Positions 44,566 to 49,999 of a stretch of 49,999 nucleotides of DNA are shown one piece after another. This stretch comes from an uncultured Pelagibacteraceae bacterium (GTDB lineage Bacteria; Pseudomonadota; Alphaproteobacteria; Pelagibacterales; Pelagibacteraceae), in assembly GCA_902604545.1 (NCBI GenBank), contig CACKZG010000003.1, positions 1 to 49,999 of the forward strand, given 5' to 3'. Numbering within the stretch: the stretch's first letter is position 1; each line of letters starts with the position of its first letter. A program made the translations under genes and the position numbers. The notes below the pieces were generated by a model. That model was not told where the DNA came from. It saw only the letters and a program-made list of their open reading frames with translations, and did not search any database.

Positions 44566-45188
44566 TGAAATTAGATAAAATCAGTATAGATGGAAAAAAA
44601 GATAGTATTGAAGTTTTAGACAATATTTTTTCAGCAAAAATTAACCACAAGTTGGTAAGTGCTGTTCTTTACAAAACAAATGCTAATTACAAAGGAAGAC
44701 ACGCAAAAACTAAACAACAAAATGAAGTAAAAGGTCCAACATCAAAAATATATGCTCAAAAGGGAACAGGTGGTGCAAGACATGCTAGTAGAAAAGCTCC
44801 TATATTTGTTGGTGGTGGTATTGCTCATGGACCAAAAGGAGAATTAGCTTATAAAAAAAGAAAATTAAACAAAACTGAGAAAAAACAAAGTGTAGCTTCA
44901 CTAATTACAGAAAAAAATAATAATAAAAACTTATTAATCTTAAATGACTTTAGTTCAGAAATTAAAAAAACTAAAGAGATGAACTCAATTATTAATAAAC
45001 TTGAAATTACAAATTCACTAATAATTCTAGATAAAAATTCAAAAGAAAAAATCGAAAAATCAGTAAGAAATATTCCAAATGTTAAAGTTACAGATGTAAA
45101 TCATTTCAGTGCTTACGACATTATTAAATTTAAAAAAGTAGTTTTCACAGAAAGTTCTGTAAAAGAACTAGAAAAGAGATACTCATAA
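44565..45188 (+). CDS. rplD: 50S ribosomal protein L4
   Basis: Exit-tunnel protein of 207 residues. The extended loop KGPTSKIYAQKGTGGARHASRKAPIFVGGGIAHGP (about 61-95) is the tunnel-lining segment. The globular domain that follows is Lys/Asn-rich, in line with the AT-rich genome. In E. coli L4 represses the S10 operon; no matching leader is visible here. It begins on the last base of rplC and ends one base before rplW. Confidence 0.97.
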   Translation: MKLDKISIDGKKDSIEVLDNIFSAKINHKLVSAVLYKTNANYKGRHAKTKQQNEVKGPTSKIYAQKGTGGARHASRKAPIFVGGGIAHGPKGELAYKKRKLNKTEKKQSVASLITEKNNNKNLLILNDFSSEIKKTKEMNSIINKLEITNSLIILDKNSKEKIEKSVRNIPNVKVTDVNHFSAYDIIKFKKVVFTESSVKELEKRYS

Positions 45189-45189
45189 A

Positions 45190-45483
45190 ATGGAAAAAAT
45201 TCACTTATACGACAAAATTCTTTCACCTGTTGTTACTGAGAAATCTACTAATTTATCTGAACTTAATAAAATTGTTTTTAAAGTTCCGGATGGAGCAAAT
45301 AAGAAAAATTTAAAAAAGAATATAGAAAAAATATTTAAAGTTAATGTGACTAAGATAAATATTATAAACAAACAAAACAGAACAAAAGTTACTAGAGGTA
45401 GAAAAGTAAAAGTATCTGGTTATAAAAAAGCAATAATAACTTTAAAAAAAGGTCAAAGTATTGATCTAACAACAGGAATTTAA
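45190..45483 (+). CDS. rplW: 50S ribosomal protein L23
   Basis: Protein of 97 residues at the tunnel exit, where trigger factor and SRP dock. LYDKILSPVVTEKSTNLSELNKIVFKV, the IEKIFKVNVTKINIIN segment and the basic loop RGRKVKVSGYKKAIITL match the family. It is placed between rplD and rplB as usual, with one and three bases of spacing. Confidence 0.97.
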   Translation: MEKIHLYDKILSPVVTEKSTNLSELNKIVFKVPDGANKKNLKKNIEKIFKVNVTKINIINKQNRTKVTRGRKVKVSGYKKAIITLKKGQSIDLTTGI

Positions 45484-45486
45484 TAA

Positions 45487-46326
45487 ATGGCATTAAAAAC
45501 TTTTAAACCATACACAAAATCTACAAGAGGCACTATTTTAGTTGATAGAACTGGTTTATGGAAAGGTAAACCATTCAAGACCTTAGTTTCACCTAAAAAT
45601 GCGATGAAAGGTAGAAATAATAACGGTCATATTACCTCTATTAATAGAGCCGGTGGACATAAAAAAATGTACAGACATGTGGATTTTTATCGAAAAAAAT
45701 TTGACATGGAAGCCACAGTTGAAAGAATTGAATATGATCCTAATAGATCATGCTACATTATGTTAGTTAAATTTGAAGATGGTACTCACTCATATTTCTT
45801 AGCACCACAAAAAATCAAAGTTGGAGATAAAGTTGAAAGTGGTTCTAAAAAAGAAATTAAAGTAGGTAATTGTATGCCATTACAAGATATACCAGTAGGT
45901 ATCAATATACATAATGTTGAGATACAGCCAGGTGGTGGTGGAAAAATCGCTAGAGCAGCTGGTTCATCAGTTACTATTAGTGGTCTAGATGGAAACTATA
46001 GTTTAATAAAATTAGCCTCAGGTGAGGTGAGAAAAATAGATTCAAGAGCATTAGCTACAATTGGAATTTTAAGTAATCCAGATCAAAAAAATATTAAAAT
46101 TGGAAAAGCAGGTAGATCAAGATGGTTGGGTAGAAGACCTCATACTAGAGGTGTTGTTAAAAACCCAGTTGATCACCCACATGGAGGTGGTGAAGGAAAA
46201 TCTGCTGGAGGAAGGCATCCAGTTTCACCTACAGGACAATCTGCTAAAGGTTTAAAAACTCGAGATAATAAGAGAACAGATAAATTTATAGTAAAGAGAA
46301 GAAATAAGAGGAAGGATACTAAATAA
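45487..46326 (+). CDS. rplB: 50S ribosomal protein L2
   Basis: Protein of 279 residues and one of the most conserved. [25 protein letters not shown], the [27 protein letters not shown] region (about 137-163) and [27 protein letters not shown] with the functionally important His (about 229) are intact. It binds domain IV of 23S rRNA and helps subunit joining. It shares one base with rpsS. Confidence 0.98.
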   Translation: MALKTFKPYTKSTRGTILVDRTGLWKGKPFKTLVSPKNAMKGRNNNGHITSINRAGGHKKMYRHVDFYRKKFDMEATVERIEYDPNRSCYIMLVKFEDGTHSYFLAPQKIKVGDKVESGSKKEIKVGNCMPLQDIPVGINIHNVEIQPGGGGKIARAAGSSVTISGLDGNYSLIKLASGEVRKIDSRALATIGILSNPDQKNIKIGKAGRSRWLGRRPHTRGVVKNPVDHPHGGGEGKSAGGRHPVSPTGQSAKGLKTRDNKRTDKFIVKRRNKRKDTK

Positions 46327-46622
46327 TGGCTAGAGCAGTTTGGAAAGGACCGTTTGTAGAAGAAAGCTTGATGAAGAAAGTTGACAAGTATAAAGACGAT
46401 CCAAAGAAAATTCCTATTAAAACTTGGTCAAGAAAATCTACAATTTTACCTGATTTTGTAGGGGTAAGTTTCCAAATTTATAATGGCAAAAAATTTATAC
46501 CAATTACTGTTTCAGAAGATATGGTAGGACATAAATTAGGTGAGTTTGCACCAACAAGAACTTTCTTTGGTCATACACCAGCTGATAAAAAAGCTAAACC
46601 AGCCACAGCAGAGAAGAAATAA
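46326..46622 (+). CDS. rpsS: 30S ribosomal protein S19
   Basis: Head protein of 98 residues that pairs with S13. [47 protein letters not shown] and [13 protein letters not shown] are standard. The C-terminus is extended by a Lys/Ala-rich tail. It lies between rplB (one-base overlap) and rplV (two-base gap). Confidence 0.98.
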   Translation: MARAVWKGPFVEESLMKKVDKYKDDPKKIPIKTWSRKSTILPDFVGVSFQIYNGKKFIPITVSEDMVGHKLGEFAPTRTFFGHTPADKKAKPATAEKK

Positions 46623-46624
46623 TT

Positions 46625-47023
46625 ATGGGTAAAAAAAAGAAAATTGATAAAACTAACGACAAAACAGTAAAATCTGTTAACAACGGTATTAGATCAAGCG
46701 TAAGAAAGCTAAATCCAATACTAAAAAGTATTGTTGGCAAAAAAGTTGATGTTGCAATTAGAGATTTACAGTTTTCAGAAAAGAGAATTACTAGAGATGT
46801 TAGAAAAACAATAAGCTCTGCAGTTGCTAATGCTGAAAATAACTTTCAATACGATATTGATAAATTGATTGTTAAAGAAGCTTATTGTGGAAAAAAAATA
46901 GTTATGAAAAGATTTAGACCTAGAGCAAAAGGAAGAGCAGCACCAATATTAAAACCTTGGTCAACTGTTACAATAATTTTATCAGAAGCAAAACAAATGG
47001 AGAAACATGGGACAAAAAGTTAA
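46625..47023 (+). CDS. rplV: 50S ribosomal protein L22
   Basis: Exit-tunnel protein of 132 residues, with an N-terminal Lys/Asn-rich extension before the usual [27 protein letters not shown]. The beta-hairpin that enters the tunnel is [27 protein letters not shown] (about 98-124). Its last 17 bases overlap the start of rpsC, the longest overlap in this block. Confidence 0.96.
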   Translation: MGKKKKIDKTNDKTVKSVNNGIRSSVRKLNPILKSIVGKKVDVAIRDLQFSEKRITRDVRKTISSAVANAENNFQYDIDKLIVKEAYCGKKIVMKRFRPRAKGRAAPILKPWSTVTIILSEAKQMEKHGTKS

Positions 47024-47687
47024 TCCGGTAGGTTTTAGATTAGGTGTCAACAGAGGATGGGACTCTGTATGGTATGCTAAGAAAAAAGATTTTGGAAATT
47101 ACCTAATCGAAGATTTTAAAATTAGGGAATATATTAAAAAAAATGTAATTAACTCTGGTGTATCCAAGGTAATGATCGAAAGAACATCTAATAAGTGTTA
47201 TGTTACAATTTACACTTCTAGACCAGGATTTGTGATTGGAAAAAAAGGAAGTGATATAGATAAAATTAAAAATAATCTTTCAAAATTCACAACAAATGAA
47301 GTTAATCTAAATATTAAAGAAGTTAAAAAACCTGAAACTAACGCTTATTTAGTAGCTGAAAACATAGCTCAGCAGCTTGTTAAAAGAATTTCATATAGAA
47401 GAGCTATGAAAAGAGCAATGCAATCTTGTATTAGACTCGGAGCAAAAGGAATTAAAGTTTCTGTTAGTGGAAGACTTGGCGGAAATGAAATAGCTAGAAC
47501 AGAGTGGTTAAGGGATGGAAGTATTCCATCACATACTTTAAGAGCTGATATAGATTATGCAGAGGCAGAGGCCCTTACAACATATGGAATTATTGGGATT
47601 AAAGTTTGGATTTATAAAGGTGAGGTTTTTGCTAGAGAATTTAGTCAAGAGACTAACAAGGTAACACCAAAGGAAGGTAAACAATAA
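47007..47687 (+). CDS. rpsC: 30S ribosomal protein S3
   Basis: Protein of 226 residues at the mRNA entry channel. [24 protein letters not shown] is the universal start, which supports the overlap with rplV. The KH domain has the GxxG-type loop in [18 protein letters not shown] (about 71-88). [14 protein letters not shown] and the C-terminal domain follow. It shares one base with rplP. Confidence 0.98.
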   Translation: MGQKVNPVGFRLGVNRGWDSVWYAKKKDFGNYLIEDFKIREYIKKNVINSGVSKVMIERTSNKCYVTIYTSRPGFVIGKKGSDIDKIKNNLSKFTTNEVNLNIKEVKKPETNAYLVAENIAQQLVKRISYRRAMKRAMQSCIRLGAKGIKVSVSGRLGGNEIARTEWLRDGSIPSHTLRADIDYAEAEALTTYGIIGIKVWIYKGEVFAREFSQETNKVTPKEGKQ

Positions 47688-48097
47688 TGCTTCAACCAGT
47701 AAGAACAAAGTGGAGAAAAGCGCATAAAGGTAGAATTCATGGTAATGCTACAAGAGCAAGCACTATTAATTATGGTGCATACGCATTGAAAGCTTTACAA
47801 CCTGAAAGAGTTACCGGAAAACAGATTGAAGCTGCAAGAGTTGCTTTAACAAGACATATGAAAAGACAAGGAAGAGTTTGGACAAGAATATTTCCAAATA
47901 TACCAGTTTCAAAAAAACCAATTGAAGTCAGAATGGGTAAAGGAAAGGGTTCACCAGAATACTTCGCATGCAGAGTAAAACCAGGAAGAATTTTATTTGA
48001 AGTTGATGGTGTTTCTGAACAAATTGCAAAAGAAGCTCTATACAAAGCATCAGCAAAATTACCTATAAAGACTAAAACAATTAAGAGATTTGCATAA
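47687..48097 (+). CDS. rplP: 50S ribosomal protein L16
   Basis: Protein of 136 residues near the A-site t[22 protein letters not shown], the [29 protein letters not shown] segment (about 41-69) and [23 protein letters not shown] are clear. The family site for arginine hydroxylation lies in the latter region. It is bounded by one-base overlaps with rpsC and rpmC. Confidence 0.98.
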   Translation: MLQPVRTKWRKAHKGRIHGNATRASTINYGAYALKALQPERVTGKQIEAARVALTRHMKRQGRVWTRIFPNIPVSKKPIEVRMGKGKGSPEYFACRVKPGRILFEVDGVSEQIAKEALYKASAKLPIKTKTIKRFA

Positions 48098-48288
48098 TGA
48101 AAAAACAAGAAATTAAAAAATTATCAAAGGACGAAATTGTGAAGAACGTTGATAAACTTAAAAAAGATCTTTTTAATTTCAGATTTCAAAAAATGAATTC
48201 ACAAGTAACAAACCCAGCTAAAATCGGGGAAACTAGAAAAACAATAGCAAGATTAAAAACAATTTTAAAAGGGAAAACAAATGCCTAA
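48097..48288 (+). CDS. rpmC: 50S ribosomal protein L29
   Basis: Small helical protein of 63 residues next to L23 at the tunnel exit. [53 protein letters not shown] is a full match to the two-helix family. It starts on the last base of rplP and overlaps rpsQ by eight bases. Confidence 0.96.
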   Translation: MKKQEIKKLSKDEIVKNVDKLKKDLFNFRFQKMNSQVTNPAKIGETRKTIARLKTILKGKTNA

Positions 48289-48517
48289 AAAAATACTTAC
48301 AGGGATAGTTATAAGCGATAAACCAAGCAAAACAGTAACAGTTATGGTAGAACGCAAATATTCTCATCCACTTTTAAAAAAAGTAATTAGAGTTAGAAAA
48401 AACTATAATGCTCATGATGAAAACAATAAGTTTAAAACTGGTGACAAGGTTTCAATTATTGAGAGCAAACCGTTTTCTAAAAATAAAAAATTTCAAGTTG
48501 TGGAGAGTACAAAGTAA
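48281..48517 (+). CDS. rpsQ: 30S ribosomal protein S17
   Basis: Primary 16S-binding OB-fold protein of 78 residues. [47 protein letters not shown] and [24 protein letters not shown] are diagnostic. The ATG sits inside the last codons of rpmC (eight-base overlap). It shares one base with rplN. Confidence 0.97.
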   Translation: MPKKILTGIVISDKPSKTVTVMVERKYSHPLLKKVIRVRKNYNAHDENNKFKTGDKVSIIESKPFSKNKKFQVVESTK

Positions 48518-48885
48518 TGATTGGTGTTCAAACAGAATTACAAGTAGCTGATAATACTGGTGCAAAAAGAATTGAGTGTATTAAAGTTCTAGGAGGATCA
48601 AAAAGAAGATACGCTAGTATTGGTGATACAATTGTGATTGCAGTTAAAGAAGCAATTCCTAAAGGAAAAGTTAAAAAAGGATCTGTTCATAAAGCAGTAG
48701 TTGTAAGAGTTAAAAAAGGAATACATAGAAACGATGGATCTAAAGTAAGATTTGACAATAATGCAGCTGTATTAGTTGATGACAAAGGAGAACCAGTCGG
48801 AACAAGGATTTTTGGTCCAGTTACAAGAGAATTGAGAAGCAGAGGTCAAATGAAAATTATTTCATTAGCACCGGAGGTTTTATAA
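48517..48885 (+). CDS. rplN: 50S ribosomal protein L14
   Basis: Subunit-interface protein of 122 residues. [37 protein letters not shown] and the C-terminal [28 protein letters not shown] are nearly invariant. It is the first gene of the classic spc group, but here it continues directly from rpsQ with no gap. It shares one base with rplX. Confidence 0.98.
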   Translation: MIGVQTELQVADNTGAKRIECIKVLGGSKRRYASIGDTIVIAVKEAIPKGKVKKGSVHKAVVVRVKKGIHRNDGSKVRFDNNAAVLVDDKGEPVGTRIFGPVTRELRSRGQMKIISLAPEVL

Positions 48886-49130
48886 TGATTAAAAAGGGTT
48901 TAAAAGTAATAGTTTTAACTGGAAAAGATAAGAAAAAAGAAGGTGAAGTTATTGAAATTGATAGAGCCAATAACAGAGCAAAGGTTAAAGAGATAAACAT
49001 GGTTAAAAAACACGTTAAAACAACAAAAGAGAAAAAAGGTGGAATTTTTCCAAAGGAAAGCTTTATTCATATTTCTAACATAAAACTAATTGATGAGAAA
49101 GTGGCTAAAAAAAAAGAGGCTAAAAAATAA
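48885..49130 (+). CDS. rplX: 50S ribosomal protein L24
   Basis: Assembly-initiator KOW protein of 81 residues, short for the family (usually about 100-105). The KOW motif [42 protein letters not shown] is intact. The C-terminal part is reduced to [19 protein letters not shown] and a Lys-rich tail, a shortening that suits a streamlined genome. It shares one base with rplE. Confidence 0.95.
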   Translation: MIKKGLKVIVLTGKDKKKEGEVIEIDRANNRAKVKEINMVKKHVKTTKEKKGGIFPKESFIHISNIKLIDEKVAKKKEAKK

Positions 49131-49684
49131 TGACACCAAGATTAAAAGAAATATTCAATAAAGAAATTCAGCCTGCATTAAAAAATCAGTTTGGTTTTAA
49201 AAATATTTATATGGCTCCAAAAATTGAGAAAATTGTTTTAAATATGGGTCTTGGTTTAGATGCCACAGACTCTAAAATTTTAAAATCATGTGAAGAAGAT
49301 ATGGCAAAAATTACTGGACAAAAACCAGTTATAACAAAATTTAAAAAATCAGTTGCAAATTTTAAAACAAGAAAAGGTTCAAATGCTGGTTTAAAAGTAA
49401 CCTTAAGAAAAAATAGAATGTATGAATTCTTGGACAGATTAGTTAATATTGCATTACCAAGAATTAAAGATTTTAGAGGTTTATCACCAAAAGGATTTGA
49501 TAAATTTGGCAATTATACATTTGGTATTAAAGAGCATATAATTTTTCCAGAAGTAAGCTTTGATAGAGCAGACAAAGTTAGGGGTCTAGATATCATAATA
49601 GTTATTAAAGCAATAAATAAGGAGCATAGTTTTGCATTACTAGAAAAAATGAATTTTCCATTTATTAAAAAAGGAGACAATTAA
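49130..49684 (+). CDS. rplE: 50S ribosomal protein L5
   Basis: 5S rRNA-binding protein of 184 residues. MAPKIEKIVLNMGLGLDATDSK (about 27-48), ITGQKPVITKFKKSVANFKTRKG and LVNIALPRIKDFRGLSPKGFDKFGNYTFGIKEHIIFPE are standard. It follows rplX with a one-base overlap and precedes rpsN by two bases. Confidence 0.98.
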   Translation: MTPRLKEIFNKEIQPALKNQFGFKNIYMAPKIEKIVLNMGLGLDATDSKILKSCEEDMAKITGQKPVITKFKKSVANFKTRKGSNAGLKVTLRKNRMYEFLDRLVNIALPRIKDFRGLSPKGFDKFGNYTFGIKEHIIFPEVSFDRADKVRGLDIIIVIKAINKEHSFALLEKMNFPFIKKGDN

Positions 49685-49686
49685 AC

Positions 49687-49992
49687 ATGGCAAAGTTAAG
49701 CGCTGTTAATAAAAATAAAAAAAGAATTAAGCTTTCAGATAGGCTTTATAAGAAAAGACAAGAATTAAAGAAGATTGTAATGGATAAAAAGATTCCATTA
49801 GAAGAAAGATTTAAAGCGCAACAAAAACTATCTAAACTGCCAAGAAACTCGGCCAAAATAAGAGTTATGAATAGATGTGAGATTACCGGAAGACCTCATG
49901 GTGTTTACAGAAAATTAAAGATTTCAAGAATTGCATTAAGACAATTAGGATTACAAGGAAAGATACCTGGCTTGGTTAAATCTAGCTGGTAG
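49687..49992 (+). CDS. rpsN: 30S ribosomal protein S14
   Basis: Head protein of 101 residues, the long zinc-free form: the C-terminal motif is NRCEITGRPHGVYRKLKISRIALRQLGLQGKIPGLVKSSW, with one Cys instead of the four of the zinc-binding form. The gene ends complete, seven bases before the window edge. The expected next gene of the spc group (rpsH) would start outside the window. Confidence 0.97.
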   Translation: MAKLSAVNKNKKRIKLSDRLYKKRQELKKIVMDKKIPLEERFKAQQKLSKLPRNSAKIRVMNRCEITGRPHGVYRKLKISRIALRQLGLQGKIPGLVKSSW

Positions 49993-49999
49993 AAAGGAA

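Overview
The window is AT-rich, compactly coded DNA that looks like the SAR11 clade of Alphaproteobacteria (Pelagibacterales, 'Candidatus Pelagibacter'-like). The grounds are the very low GC content, genes that overlap by 1-8 bases, the alphaproteobacterial order purB-purC-purS-purQ-purL-bolA-grxD, a single tuf placed just before tRNA-Trp-secE, and one long secE-to-S10/spc ribosomal block. The assignment comes from gene content and protein similarity recalled from memory, not from a search.

Layout. (1) 1-9122 is core genome: rpsD, then a minus-strand operon sfsA-map-purB-purC-purS-purQ-purL-bolA-grxD, then two small plus-strand genes (a CinA-N/MoaB-fold protein and a gamma-glutamylcyclotransferase-like protein). 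purL is split into two frames by an A8 run at 2351-2358; removing one A restores one 730-residue protein. (2) 9136-26951 is an accessory, surface-related region. It holds a membrane GT-C-type glycosyltransferase, a CDP-glycerol transferase-like protein, a possible methyltransferase and a radical SAM/SPASM protein; then a CDP-3,6-dideoxyhexose-type cluster (rfbF, rfbG, rfbH, a GT2 transferase, an SDR reductase, an SGNH-like membrane protein); then a GT4 transferase. (3) Set into this region at two tRNA genes are small cargo cassettes without integrases. One unit of 2070 bp lies at tRNA-Leu(TAA), and at least two (probably three) are stacked at tRNA-Thr(TGT). Each junction leaves a half-tRNA copy that ends at the anticodon arm, and each cassette end I could examine carries a pair of 6-9 bp repeats spaced 10-11 bp apart. 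The cargo is a putative secreted trypsin-like protease with a small membrane protein, a SHOCT/TolA-C secreted protein, a lipoprotein and a membrane protein. (4) 26977-49992 is core genome again: rlmB, tRNA-Tyr, tRNA-Gly, tuf, tRNA-Trp, secE, nusG, rplKAJL, rpoBC, rpsL, rpsG, fusA and the S10/spc genes up to rpsN.

How the parts work together. The minus-strand operon makes purine nucleotides from FGAR onward, plus AMP via PurB, and ends with a BolA/monothiol glutaredoxin pair of the iron-sulfur/iron-handling type. The rfb-like genes would supply an activated deoxysugar, and the glycosyltransferases would build or decorate a surface glycan. The right half is the translation and transcription machinery, transcribed in one direction with few gaps. 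I saw hairpins at the tuf stop codon, between rplL and rpoB, and upstream of rpsL.

The most interesting signal is the tRNA-anchored cassette family with paired, helically phased end repeats. It looks like a family of mini-islands mobilised in trans, or decayed, whose end repeats resemble integrase arm sites. No integrase is visible in this window.
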